A DNA stretch of 64,000 bases from Channa striata (lineage: Eukaryota > Chordata > Actinopteri > Anabantiformes > Channidae): contig CM065172.1 of assembly GCA_033026295.1 (NCBI GenBank), forward strand, positions 11,081,665 through 11,145,664. Reading direction: 5' to 3'. The translations under genes were made by a program, and so were the position numbers. Position 1 is the stretch's first letter, and every line of letters begins with the position of its first letter. This document shows, piece after piece, positions 24,301-39,000 of the stretch. The notes under the pieces are model-generated. The model ran no database searches. It was not told the origin of the DNA and saw nothing but the letters and a program-made list of their open reading frames with translations.

Positions 24301-27300
24301 GTGATAGAGCAAACGAAAGAAAAGTCGACTAAAAACAGAAACATACAAAATAAACAAGAAATGGGTTTTATTGGTAAAAATGGAATGTGTAAGTTAAACA
24401 AGTGCAAGACTTAAGGCCAATGCAGCATTATTGGTAAAAGCATTACATGCAGAGAAGTATAAGCATGCAATTACCTACAATAAACATGCAGTTCATAAAA
24501 ATGTCAGAGACAAGAATTTAGGACTGTAAAGAAAACAACAATGAATAGAATAGGACATTCTAATGCAAATACACACGTTTATCAAGGAAATTTCCAAGAT
24601 CCTTGTATAACTTTAGAAAGTACCTTTCTTTGTAGTTTTGTTTGGTGGGAAAGTTAAAACAGCAGGAAAATAATTAATGGGAAAAAAAAAATCATAACTG
24701 TGAAGTTCAAGCTGTTCGTTACTTCAGCCTGCGAGCCTCTATATTCCTCGACACAGCACAAATAAAGAGCGTATTATTCTAACTTCAAGTGAGTCACTTT
24801 AGTGAGCTGTATTGTCCACTCGCCTCCTGTCACACCACCTTGGTTGGTAGAAAGAAATAGACAGTGCATTTTGCCAGGGACTGATGGTGTCTTTGCCCTC
24901 ACAGATGGTCGTTGAATGGGACTCTCATAAATCTGGGCTTGGATCGCCGGCGGCGTCTTTCTGGGGGCAACCTCATTATCAGCAATCTGGACCGCTACCA
25001 GGATGTAGGGATGTACCAGTGTATGGCCTACAACACTGTAGGAGCTATCCTCAGCAGGAGAGCAAGTCTGCAGTTTGCCTGTAAGTTCCAAACTTTTTCC
25101 TGTGAATCGGTGCAGAACTGCACTTTGCAAATAATACACACACACACACACACTAAACTCACTGAACTGGGTGGACGATATTTGCAGTATTTATCAGAGT
25201 AATGGAACATTGCTATGAAGCTACATTAAATGTTAACGTGCTGTTCTTGAGTTGCGGTCATACGTGAAAGCGAAGAGGACTGCTTCGCTTCGCATTCCTT
25301 ACCCCAATCAACATCACTGGTCTTTCATTTGGTTGACTCTGGGGCAAAATAATCAGCCGATTTGTGTAAGTAGTGTGTGATGGAGTTTGCAATAAAGGCT
25401 GAATCAACAAATGTTTTCTTTGAGTGCAACATGATACTGCAATAAACCTGAAAATAAGAGTAAGACAAATGAATAAAAGGCACAATGTATATTGTATAAA
25501 CTGTGATTTCTTTCATATCACATATATTCGGTGGCAAAACCTGCCTGCATCTCAGATGAGTACAGAACTCAATTCTTACTATTTATGTACTATTCATTAA
25601 GGGTCCTTTTCATGCAGATCACAACAACACATCTTTTCACACCTTCACTTGGTGGTGGGATCTGGCATGAAGATATTCTTGGTTTTGTTTGACAAGCTTT
25701 TTAAGATATGCACTGCTGAGATTTGTGCTGCTCAACCGAGTAATGACATTTTAAGAAACTTAACAACGGGTCTTTACAGGAATAATGTCATGGTTACACT
25801 GAATAATCTACACACCTCAGAGATAAGAGTTTCAGCTATTTTCACCTTCAAATGAGAAAAGTCCCCATTGAAAAAATGATTGCAGCAAAGTCTGAATTAT
25901 CCCCACGGTACAGTATATCAGTGTTATCAAGAATGTGGTTTTATGCACTTTTTTCTCTCATTTAGTTCAGATGTGATGCAATTAGATAATATTTGACATT
26001 AGTGTAGTTATAGGTAGTGTTAAACATTATAAGTAGTGTTAAACATATTTATCTCTTTGTGTGACCAGTGCTTACATAATAATATTTAAAACCTTTATTT
26101 AAACGCCACTTAAGTATTTTTAACTTTTACTCTTTGTGTCCTGGCTTGTGGTTTCATTGTAACAGAATGTGCTCGTGTGGTTTTTAATCTATTTTCCTTC
26201 TCACTGTAGGTTCAGGGTTGAGAGTTCCACACTGTATTTCGTCCACTAGTGTACAATAGCCCTTAAAACAAGCTCTCTTCCGTCTCTCTCTTCCTCTTTC
26301 TTTGGGATTTTGGATGTGCAATTCTCATGACGATGTCCTTCTAGGCTTGTGTCAGTGTTTTGCGGAAAGCTTTTACTCAGTTCTGTTCCGCTCAGATATG
26401 TGAGATCCTGCGGTGAGTTCTCTTTTCATTTCTCTCCCCCCTCAGACTTAGATCATTTCAAAGTCCACACCAGAAGTGCGGTGTCAGTCCGAGAGGACAA
26501 GGAGTGGTGTTACTTTGTGGAACACCCACTTCCTCAGGAGGTACACTCTCAAGCCTTGATCTTATGCTTCTTATGCAAAAATGCAGTTTTACAAAGTTCT
26601 CGTGAGGTCTTCTGACAAATCTGATAAACTTAAAGCACAAGTTTTCACAATTTATCACCCTTTTGCTGATTATGTTAATTGTCTTGATAACATGTCATAT
26701 TACATTTATGATCGGCTTGTTTGTTTTCCAGACCTTACTTATGCATGGGTCTTCAACGAGTACCCATACTTTGTTCAGCAAGACAATCGGCGTTTCGTCT
26801 CCCAGCAGACGGGAAACCTTTACATCGCCAAGGTGGAGCCCTCTGATGTGGGTAACTACACTTGTGTAGTGATGAACAGCATCACAAAGGGCAAAGTTCA
26901 CAGCTCGCCCACGTCTCTGATCCTCAGGACAGATGGTAAGACACAGCTTGTGACCACAGTGTGAGAAGTGTGCCTTTCAGCCACATATTAAGGATCAGGC
27001 CTTTTAAGGCGCCTTTAATCATCACACTAGCCCGAATGTCCTTTGTCCTGTCGAGCTGCACTACAGACGACTCACCGAGTGCTAATGCCTGTAAATAAAT
27101 AGTTGCTCCTTAATGTAGGCCAGCAAACAAAGCACCCAAATCTCTTCTTTGCTGACTTGGCTTTCTTATAATTCACATCCCCTTTAAAAGCTTTTCCTGT
27201 GCTTTCACATGAATTCTCAAGCCAGTTCTCAGTGGTCTGTTGTTCAATTCTCCGTTATGCGTTCATAGAAAGAGTGCATAAAGATTGGCTTCAAATGAAT

Positions 27301-30300
27301 TAAACATAAGCCATACGTCATTGGACCATTACATTGAGTGTTCTGGAGGCTCAACCAGTTAGTTTCCACTCAGTGTACTGCACATGTAGCTGCATATATT
27401 TAAATCCCATCACTTTACTTTCGCATCCGGGTCTTGACTGTTTTCCCTGGGTACTGATGTAAACAATAAAACACCAGAGGTTGGGAACTGCCCACTCAAG
27501 CTTTAAAATAATGGATAAACAGACAGAGGAGCTGAGGTTTTTAAATATGCTATGTCTATTCCAGAAAGAAGAGACTTATATTATTCTTGGCTGGTATTTC
27601 ACTGCGCTCGACTGGTGACTGCACACTTAAGTGATGTACCACTTTGACTTTACCCATGAGAGAATGTTTGTTCATGTGTCTTTTAGTTCTCCTCTGTTAG
27701 CTTTTCGGTGCTGTTGTTTGGCCCATAATGCAAGCCATATTGCTTGTAAGTCATGAATAATGGAAGACTGAGCAAGTTCTTGTGCTTACTCTTCATAGGA
27801 GTGATGGGTGAATACGAGCCAAAAATAGAAGTTAATTTCCCTGACAATGTACCTGCTGCAAAAGGATCAACAGTTACGCTGGAGTGTTTCGCCCTTGGGA
27901 AGTAAGCCGAATTCCTTGAAGCATGTTTTCGAATCTTCCGCTGCCTTTCATTGCAGATGAGCAACCTCCATATTTTTATGTACTAAACTTACAGTGGCAA
28001 CTATATTTCTATGAGTGTGGCATCAAGCCATTTGAGGCTGCTCTTTTTGTTGTTGGATTGGGTTAACTCTAAACCATTCATCCATAAACAGTTCAGTGAA
28101 TAGGCTTTAAGCTCCGGTAGACACTTTATTGCAGGATTATCACAAGCACCTGCAACCTGAGCTGCAATCTTAAAATTCAAAGGAAGTTGTTTGCTCTTTT
28201 TTTTTTCTTCTAGCCCTGTCCCAGAGATCACCTGGAAGAGGGCTAATGGCGTCCCATTCCCCAGCAAAGTCAAAATGAAGTACTCCAATGCTGTGCTGGA
28301 GATTCCCAGCTTCCAGCAGGATGACACAGGAGGATACGAGTGTGTGGCGGAGAACAAGATGGGGAAGAACACAGCCACTGGTCGACTGGCATTTTATGGT
28401 ACAAAACTGGTATTTGGTTTTTCTAAGACACAAAACAGTCACTAATTGTGCAATTATCAAGATATCGACATAAGATAAAAATCCATCCACCTGGATTCTG
28501 AATCGTGTGAAATTAATTTGTTGTAAGGTTAAGAATTTAAATGTGGTGAATTGATAATTCATATCATTCAAAAAGCTAATTGTTACATGTATAGTTGGAA
28601 AAGTCATTATATTCTCACCATATTATGAGCTCTGTTGGTTTTAATTTTACTGCAGTTATTACATTTTGGGTTCTTGGCGTGCTTCTGCTGCTTTGTTTTC
28701 CCATGAATTTGTGCGAAGGGGAAAATGACACTTTTAAAATTGGAATAGGCAGTATGTACAGTGCTTGTGAATTGATTTGTGCTTATCATAAGTCTCCACA
28801 GAGGAAAATGCATGAAAAGCTGTAAATATGAAAGAAGTACAATACCAGGAGTTGCGTGTTGGGAGGAAACAGACATCGGTGATGTTTATTAGAATGAAGG
28901 CAGCATGTTGGGAGTGGGCGGTTGAACTTCACCTTGCACAAAAGCTTCGTGACACCCAGTGTTTCTTGCTAATCTTGGGTTGCGACAGGCTGTTGACACA
29001 TATAAGTGATGAAACTGAACTGATATTCACAGTCGCTCTTCTCTTTCCTATTTACAGACAAACTCATTACCCTAACACTTTATAATTTCTGTTGATTTGA
29101 GTTACTGTCCCAATCTACATGTTTTCCTTTTAACTATTTTGGATTCTGCAACACTTAATGTGATAATTCAGCTCTTGTGCCGGTTTTTGTCTGATATTTC
29201 ACCAGAGGATATTTCTGTGTCCTCAGCCAAGCCTCAGTGGATTCAAACCATGAAGGACACAGCCTTGGCTATAGAGGAGAGACTGTACTGGGAGTGTCGA
29301 GCCAATGGCAAGCCCAAACCCTCCTACACATGGCTGAAGAACGGCCAGCAGCTTCTCTCAGAGGTAAATTACTGCCTGACGCCTGCCACCTACCAGTGTT
29401 TCATTTTAAAGACTTAATTTTCTGCTGCTGCTCATCCTTTCATTTTAGAGAGCCTAGCGTCAAACACATTGCTGTTTTTCCAAGTGCAATTCAGAGTGAG
29501 ATGAGAAGAGAGTGTAAACATCTTGCTGAGATGTGCCAGTGATGAGACATGGATGTAACTGTCTCTTATTCTGCTCTACCTCTGCAGATTACACAGTCTT
29601 AGAGAGTGGATCAGTATAGTCCCCAGGAGATTGCTCCATTTCACTGGTTGTTTTTCATTATTCATTCTGCATGTTTAAGCTCCTCTAGATTTAAGGACAA
29701 CGGAGTTTAATCTACTGGTAAATGCACTGTATATGGCAACACACCTTACAGACTGACCGCCATAGTTCTACATGTGCCGTAGTCCTGTGCGTTTTGAGAT
29801 CGGTAGTTTTAAACTTGGCCAACTTTAACATGTGAGTGTTTTTTGTCTTGGCAATTAACAATGCTTAGGAAGAGGCTTTAGGATAGGAATACACTTTAAT
29901 ATGTCTGGTTTTATTATTAAAAAGGCGTTTTTTAACAGTTCAGTTTAATTATTTTCACTACTCCAAGGTGTATAGCTTGATTCATTTTTTTATAACCAAA
30001 AGGTAAAGTAATCAGTTTAATTTAGAATTTAAGTTTTAGATATGCATCATGCTATTTTTGATAAGAATAATGCTGTGTAAAGTGTGTAACTAAATGGGTT
30101 CTGGGGATTATGTTTTGCCTACATGTATATGTTTCTAACATCTTTGACCAAATCTATTCTGGCTAAGTCATCCCTAAAAATGTTTGACAATGTATATAAT
30201 ATCTTAATAAAATGTCTGTTTTTGCAACTGGGCCCTTAATGTAGCTGCAAACATGTAAAGTTTACATGCTCAGTTTTCACTGCAAGGAAGCGTTAAAAAC

Positions 30301-32986
30301 AGCTGTAAGACTAACTAGGAAACTATAAAGACTAGCTTAGTCAATGGCATGAACAGGCACAGCTATAATTTGAAAAACAAAAATTCGTTCTTTGTTCTGA
30401 TTCATTCTCTGCAAGATAACCCTGATTCGATCTGTGCCTGTTGGCAGTACCTCTAACCCAATCTGATGCTTATTGAGCTTTGCCAGAGCACACTGAGTAA
30501 AGCAAGCACTACCTTTAAGTCTGAAGCAATAATTGCCTTCTCTCTTCCTTTTCTTCACAGGAGAGGATCCATGTGGAGGACGGAGTCCTGTCAGTGTCAG
30601 TGCTGACACTGTCTGATGCCGGCATGTACCAGTGTGTGGCTGAGAATAAACACGGCGTTATATATTTTGCTGCAGAACTAATGGTTTTAGGTAGAATGGC
30701 ATTTATCTCTCCCTTAAATCATGAAATCGAAAAAAAATCAAAAGGTCATCTTACCGTCATCCTTAAAGGTTGTCTGGATTAATGGATAATGGGGTCAGCT
30801 GGGATGGTTTTGTCGGGTCAAACACTTATAAAACAATATTTTTTTCTTTTTTGAGAATCTGCTTTTTTGTTGTCATTGTGTGCATGAGGTGACAGAATTA
30901 TCAGTCAAACGTAATCATTTAAAGCTACTGAAAGTTAAAATATTTTTGCATTAAAATTAATACATAGAAAATTTAGAACCGCTCAGCGGCGGTTTCCATT
31001 TTATATCTATTTAAGTCCCATTACAACATTTAAAATGTCTGTGTCCATTACACAGGACTTGATGGTTCTTAAGGATCAAACTGAAGCATGCCCTGTGAGA
31101 TTTGCTGCAGTGTTGTTCTAAATTCACTTTTCTGTTTCCCATCAGCCTCTCCTCCAGACTTCACAGGAAACGTCCTTAGAGCTTTGCTCAAAGCAAAGGC
31201 AGGAACTACAGTGACTTTAGAGTGTAAACCACAGGCCTATCCTATGGCCAGCATTTTATGGAAGAAAGGAAACCTGCCAATCCACACCAACGAAAGGTAA
31301 AAACCCAACTAAAAGGAGCTGTAAAAGTTTTATGATACCATTGCATAAGAATGATGAAAATATTGAAAAAGTATTGATGTAGTGTACGCACACAAGCAAT
31401 TCATTATTTTTTTTCTGATATTGTCAGAGCACGTTTATTATTTATCCAAACTGTGTCTTTGCCTTGTTTGATGAAATTGATCAATACACTGCAAAACTCG
31501 ATTCCCAAACTGTTTAAGTTGTAGATGTCATGCAGAATATTGGCATGTCGATAAATCTAGAATCATGATAACATGATATTTTGCTGTTGGAAGTGGGATT
31601 GGAGACTGCTGTGTTTGTTTGTACTGTCCTATAGGATCACACTTTCTCCAGATGGAACTCTGAGGCTTGCCAACGTGAGCAAGTCTGATGCAGGCGGCTA
31701 TACGTGCTTCGCTCGGAATAGATTTGGCATGTCGAGTACAACTGGAAGGCTCCTTGTTACCGGTAAGCCCTGCTGTTAAATAGCACAGTGTTTGTGCACT
31801 CCACACTTAGTAAGCAGAATTTACTGCTCAGTATGGATTAACACAGGAGAGAGCCACTGTACCGCGAGGACTCGAGTCGATAACTGGTGGGTGGAAAACA
31901 TAAACAAACTTCCAGTTTCACTCCAAGTAGTGTAAACCTGTTTAGGACCCTTAAGGGACGAAACAGGAAGTCTTTACATAATTAAGTAACATGTTAAATG
32001 CTTGTAGATATACGTATAAAATGTACATTGGGTTGTTGTATTTGAAAGGTTTTATGGTTTCAAACTCAACTGCAACTTTCAAAATGTCCTTTTTTATTGA
32101 GTTCTTTTGTCCGGCTGCGTTTTGCCGTGGCCGCACTAAGGCAGTTGGAAGGTGTTTGAGAAAATACTCAATCATTGTTTTCCTCAAAGCAGTTGAAACA
32201 ACCGTTTCACTGCAACAAATGAAAGTTCCCTGAGTGGAAGCAATGGAAGCATTAGTGAGGAGGTGTTACAGATGCTGTTGTTGTCAAGCGTGTTTCCAGT
32301 GCAGTGACAGCTGAGTGTTCTCTGGGATTATTCTTGGGTTTTATTAATGTGCTGAACGCTATTGTCTGCCACTGAAACAAGGCCAGTTGTTCTTTTATAC
32401 TGGATTTTCCAAGGCCCTAATGCAGTCAGTGACACAGAGCCATGACCTGAACACTGATTATTACAAGCTTAAGTACTGAGAATACAGTCGAAATAAGGTT
32501 ATGTATGAAAGAACAAATCCTCTTCCTTTGTGTTGTTCCTTCTTCATTTGATTTCCACAGATTTATTATCTTGCATTTCAGAAGGAAAGCGCACTGAGTC
32601 TAGTGATTGTTATAGGAGACTTTGAAACATTGGCCCACGTTTTTGTTCTGGATGTACAGAGCAGCCCATTACATCAAGTTTTATCTGATCCATGGAGCTA
32701 TTAGGATTTCAGAAGATTATTCTAGCTGTGTCAGTCAAGAGTATTAGGCCATTTTATTGGTGGCAGGCTGAATGCTATCACATTATTCCACTAAGATGGA
32801 ATAAATATAAACCTTCCTTCATACGGATAATACCCCACTGTCTTTGACTTTGTGTATTACACAGCAAGTTTTTGAGTTCCAGCAAATGTCACATCGCTAC
32901 TGTGCTTCTATCTCAGTAAAAGGACTACTTGTCTCCTGGTAATAAAATGCCCCATCAGAAATGACCCCATCTAACAGTATTTTGTG

Positions 32987-33019
<33 letters not shown>

Positions 33020-36000
33020 GGCAGATCCAACCAGAATCATGCAGGGACCAGTGGACATGGAGATCATTGTGGGCGAGAGTATCGTGTTACCCTGTCAGGT
33101 CGCCAGTGACCCCGTCCTTGATGTTTCTTTCTCCTGGGCCTTCAATGGACAACTCATCGCTAAGGGAGATGGTCATTTTGAGCTAGTGGGTGGGGTGAGT
33201 GCCCCCTAACTATACTTCTTACAGTTGGCACTTCTTCCCATCTTGCTTCACTTCGTCCGTGCCATTAGTTAAAAAGGACAGCTTGTGGTTTGACATCTTG
33301 GTATTCCTTAAAGAGATTTACTGTGGGCAGTTTAGCTGCAATTGGTGTGATACCATCCTTTTTTTTATTCTCCGAGTCTCCTTGAAGGCCATGAAACGGT
33401 ATTAGATCATTCAGTCTCTCTAAGATTGCCGTTGTACATATGTGAAAGGAAACATGGCGGGTGCTATGTAAAAATACTCTTCAACACAAAAATCACCATG
33501 TAGGTAATGTGTTAGTTGCTCAGCCAGTGTGACAGGTTTTCATCTTTGTGAGTGCGGTTATTCTATGCGAGCCCAGCTTTCTGTATTAATCTATATTTTA
33601 ATACTTTGGCTAGCCTTGAATTCTTTTCAAATCCTACTTTGACATAGCCTGCTGCACAGCTCCTCATAACAGAAAGGGGATACACGTCATTAGAGGCGTC
33701 TTTTAAAGGAATGAAAGCATGGCAGAGCCCCAAATGACAAAACACTTCCAGAAAAACCCTCACACCCTTCGAGATTGCCCATTCTTCCTGTGTGTGTTCT
33801 TATCTGAAAAGAAACTCCTTCCCCAGAAGCCAGAATGTCCCCAGTCCAAAGAGATTATCAACTTAACTTTGCTGCTTCAAGGAATTTAATTTCCATAATT
33901 AAACCATGTTGGCTCCTCTGCCACTTTTTCCTGCCAATGCCAAGAGAACAAATTCACCACTAATTTACTATTTGCTGCTTACGGGTATCCTCTCAGATGA
34001 GAATCTAGACGGCCTCTTTTCCTCTGCAATCAAGCGACAACTGCCTGCTTGACTTGGTAGTAATAGCTTATTTATGTAGTTCGCTGTACTAGATCTTGAA
34101 GGTCGCAGTGATGACCTCTGCAAAATGCAAGCAGGGTAGCCAATGCCTTGTCATACACAAGGACTCCATTTGCTGCATATACATTCTGTGACTACTAGCT
34201 TTGATCCTTTTCATCAGGGACCAAATGACAAAAAGGTTCTGATGTATTCAGACATTTTTCACTGTTTGCGTTTTTGGTTTTGTCTGCAGTAAATATCAAG
34301 AGATATGTTTAAAATATCTTGGGTGTAATTTATTTCTTTCTTTCAGAAAAGATCGGGTTTCCTCTGTGGAGTCCCAACTAAATAACTGCAGGATCCACTA
34401 TTTACTGCACCTTATATATGCTTCACTTCATTCTTTAATAAGCTGTCACAAGGTCTGTTATCTTTCATGCTACATAAAGCTTTCTTTCCTCCCTGGTAGA
34501 GAACAGCAGGAGATCTGATGATCAGGAACATTCAGCTTTACCATGCTGGCAAATATATATGTGTGGTAGACACGGACGTGGAGAGCCTGTCAGCCGTGGC
34601 TGTATTGATTGTGAAAGGTAAGAAAACCTCTTTACTGCACCGCAGTCACTAATTAAACAAGGGTGCATGATCAGAATTGTGTTTTTGGGGTTTCTCTTAT
34701 AAAAGAGCAGAGAAAGCTGAAAATCGAGACTTTGCTGTAAATCCTCAAAACAACCCACAATGTTTGTGGTCTGTAGGGTGAACAAACAAAGCTGCGTTGG
34801 AGGCTTGTTCTTGGACGTACTATAGATGTGCTTTGCAGATAATATAGAGAATGCTGACTTTTGGGGCGTGTAATGTTCAGGTTTTTAGACAAAGATGGGT
34901 TTTTGTGTACTCTGTGATTGCACTTCAACCAAGATATTCATATCAATATCAAAATCACTCAGAATATCATCCAAATCCACAGTTTTATATTCTGCTTGTT
35001 TCTAGCAGTGGCTGCTTGATTACATCAAATAGCACACGCTTGCTTTTTGGTGATATTGCACTGAAGGATTCATGTGGAAGTAAACTTGACAAAATTGTCT
35101 AAGATCACAGGAGTATCAGCTTTGAATATTTTTGAAATGGATTTCTTTTTCCTTATTAATGTCAATTCTCACAGTTGTTGCAATGTGCTTGACAGTTGGA
35201 TGTTTAGTTGCCCCTCCGTGCTCACTCATGCAGTGTGTATAGCTCCAGAGAGACGCCGATGTCAGAGCTACATTGGGCAGAACAAAGGAGAACATGTTTT
35301 GTAGTAGGTTTGTATTGTTGAAAGAGTGAGAAGAGGGATGTTTCTGGTTTTCATTAATACACCAAATAGCCCTGCAAATTGACACTACGCAAATATGCTA
35401 AATGTCAGATGAGGTGAGGGATGATTTTGGTGTCAGGATTTGAAAAGGTTGGATCCATATCTTTATCTTGTAAGGATACCCACCAGTTATTCAGTTTGGC
35501 ATGTTGGAGATCGTCTAGGCAAATGCCATTAATAAGCAAATCTTCCCAAATGGCTGAGGACTAAGTGGGGAAAAAAAATGCTGTTTCTCAAGATCAAGCC
35601 TTATCAAGGCCATGGAAATGGATTGGCCTCGTATTGACTGGAGAGAAACTTGTCTGTGACTCAGATTGTGCATTATTTACACTTCCTCCTCACGGCAGCT
35701 GTCATGGATGTCTCATTGCTTGGATCAAATGGCTTGAAATGTTGGGAGGCAAAGCACGAAGCTGGATAGAAAACAAGTCATGCAGGGCAAAGCACGGTTT
35801 TGCTTGATCGCAAGAGCAGATCTCTAACCAACTGACAATGGTCACATGCCGGTTTGAATTGTTTTTTTCTCCAGTCTGGCACCTGGGCAGTTATTATCTC
35901 TGTTTCAAAACCTTCTCTACCTGTGACCCATTAAGGACACATGTAACACTTATGAACAATTTGCAACATCATGCTAAGCACATATATCAAATGAACCACC

Positions 36001-39000
36001 CAGTCGTATCTAATCATGTAGAATTAGAACATAAAGTTACTATATTTCAGGTAAAACATCACAGCTTACATTAATACTGATGTGTCATGTTACTCTTGTA
36101 CCTATTCAAGGTGTAGTTACTTTATTAACTCATGGACAGTTGCACAAACAAAATGTTGTTTACCTCTCAAACTTTTATCATTTGCATTTATTCATCTGCT
36201 GTATATATAAATCTATAATTTATCTGCTAATAACTCGACATCTGGACCATGACACACAACCCCCAGCAGAAAGTTATTTTTTGGGTGCTATACTAAAAAC
36301 AAAAATGGGAACTACTGGTTTAATCTTCAACAATGTGATGTACTTTATAAACTGATATCTTAACACCAATCCTTACTCTGTGGAGTGACTTTAACTGCCA
36401 GATAAATGGTTTGGAGAAAACCACTTCCCTCTGAGTGCATGTTCTGTGAGTAGTGGAATAGAAGTTAATAGACATAAAAAAACAAAAAAAACAACTCTGC
36501 TTAATGCTTTCGTAGATCCGCTACCGATAGAAACGCGTCTTTTCAGCGAGAGGACTCCACTGTCACCGTGTGTATTACGTGAACCAACACATCCTGCTGA
36601 TTTCATTGAGCTCCTTTTGAAATGCAGAACAACAGGGACACTGCAACTAGCCTCCCTCATTTATGTTTGCTAAGAAAACTGCATTTCTGATGTTTGACAA
36701 CAATGTGAATAATTGCAAGATTCCTTTAACTGCCAGCCTAATTGTGGTTTAAGGTGGAGCGGGTGTGATAACAGCAACATACTGTGTATAGACTTACGAT
36801 CACAGTTATAGTTGTAGCAATTGGTGTTATATTCATGTTATTGGCAATAGACCCATTACTGCAATCATGTAATATTAGCCAGTGACAGTCACTCAGTAAT
36901 TGACAGGGTGCTGTTTCCCATCCCGGTTCACTCCACTCATCTCGCAGCGCTGAAGGTCAATGATAATCGCTCCTGACACAAAGACTCTTGAGTGATCATC
37001 TGGGTTCTTGTTTTGTTTTTTTTTTTTACAATGACAGTGGAAAATGTTTTAGATGCCACTTTATGACATCTCACAAACACTCCACAGGGTGGTGGTGGTT
37101 ATGGAGAAGGTCATGTTAGTCGGATAACATGATAGTCATTAGCATCCAAACCACTTGGTGAACACTCACGCTTGTTTGACAGGTGCATCATCTTCATCAT
37201 CATCATCATCATTATCATCATCATCCTGGGGGGGGAGTATGTAGGGAAATACACCTCACACACAAAGTCAATACAACACTGTGCAACTACAGGTTTTATC
37301 TTTATTAGTTTTTTTTTTTTTTTTACACACATTGTTATGTTAAATTCACTTCTGACATGTGTGACAACACATTTTATAAATCGGGGTAATATCCAGCGCA
37401 GGTGAAGATAACATTACCATGTCTAATTATTTACATTACAGCCAGACAATTAATTGCCCTGTGCCAACTTCACAATAAAAGCCCAGACTGTCTGTCTGTG
37501 TTAATAACAGCTTATTTGAACACCCTCAAGACACTGACAGGCTCAGCCAGTGAAATATAATTAAGAGGATAAGGAATTGATCCTTGATTGTGTGCTCCAT
37601 TAATATGTATTAATGAGGCCAGTGTATTAAAGTTTGTTTTTTTTTCATGAGCTGCTAATGAGTTTTAGAATGATCAATGTCTCTAAAGCCAGGGCTTTGA
37701 GGCCAAATGTATATGGGCAACACGTTCAAGGCTCCTGTAAACTAAATACAGTAGTCCAGCATTTACTTGAAGGCATTCTGCTAAATATTTATACGTACGT
37801 GCATGTGTTTTACATATAGCATGTACATAAAAGATGAATCACCAACACAAATTCATTATTTATTTTAAAAGTTATTAATTGATTTATCAGAATATTTTGG
37901 CTCCGATTTAAAACAACCCCAGAGCGGGCGGGGAGCGACTGCAGAGGCGTTTTATTCTGCGGTCTGTCTCACTGCTCTCTAGTGGTCTATTATTTCTGAT
38001 GAGGCAACGCATTCATTAGAACAGGAAACAGTAGATGAGGCTGAAGTAAAACATGTTACTGCTTAATTGGTGAGATAGTGGAAAAAACAAGGATAAAACA
38101 CGGTTTCTTTTGGGCCACAAGGCCACGTTAGTCTTTTACCGTCTAATGTGACTTCCTGAACTTAGCCGTGTCCAGCATGTTTTTACGCAGATGTGTGTGC
38201 TGGTCTTGTTTTCCCTCCAGTATGTGCACATACACACATTTATATCCACACGCTCCAATCTTTGTATGTGTGAATACCTCGCAGTGTGTATCCCCATGAC
38301 TCACGGCCGCAAAAGAAGTGAATGACAAGCCATCACTTTGTTCACATAAGACATAATGTTTTGTGCCATCCGGCCTTGATCAGTGACAACCTATTTTCCT
38401 GTGACGGAGCCAGGCCCCCCCAGCCCACCAGACTCCGTGACAGTGGAGGAAGTTACAGACAGCACAGCCCAGCTGGCCTGGAGCCCCGGCAGAGACAACG
38501 GCAGCCCCATCACCAATTACCTCATCCAAACCAGAACTCCCTTCACAGTGGGCTGGCAGAGGGTTAACACAGGTGGGCACCACTTGAAGATGAATTTCCG
38601 TCTCATAGCACATGTGATATTATTCAGATCATTCATGGATTCCCACAAGGAGATTCTCTTGAGTGCAGGGTCTTACTTAGGCGAAACAGGGTAATTCTTT
38701 TGGTTTTACATGATCTCATCACTTTAACAACCTCTGCACAACCTCGTCATTGAAGCATAGTTTTCTGAAGTCAAATATGTCTTATATGTAGGTGTGAATA
38801 ACGTTTGTGTTGTGCAGCTTGGTCCAAACCAACTCTTTTTCATCTCCGTGAGTAAAATTTGAATGACCGTAACCTTCACAGATAATGTGAAGGTTACTTA
38901 GAGGTATTTCAAAATGCATTTTTGACAAACAAGTATTTAAAATAAATGGATTGTAAGTAAGTGTAATGTTCAATTTATACAGTACGTATTTGATAATTTA

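Noticed and set aside
28170..28607. 145-codon minus-strand frame
   Set aside because: It is antisense to contactin exon 7 plus adjacent intron.
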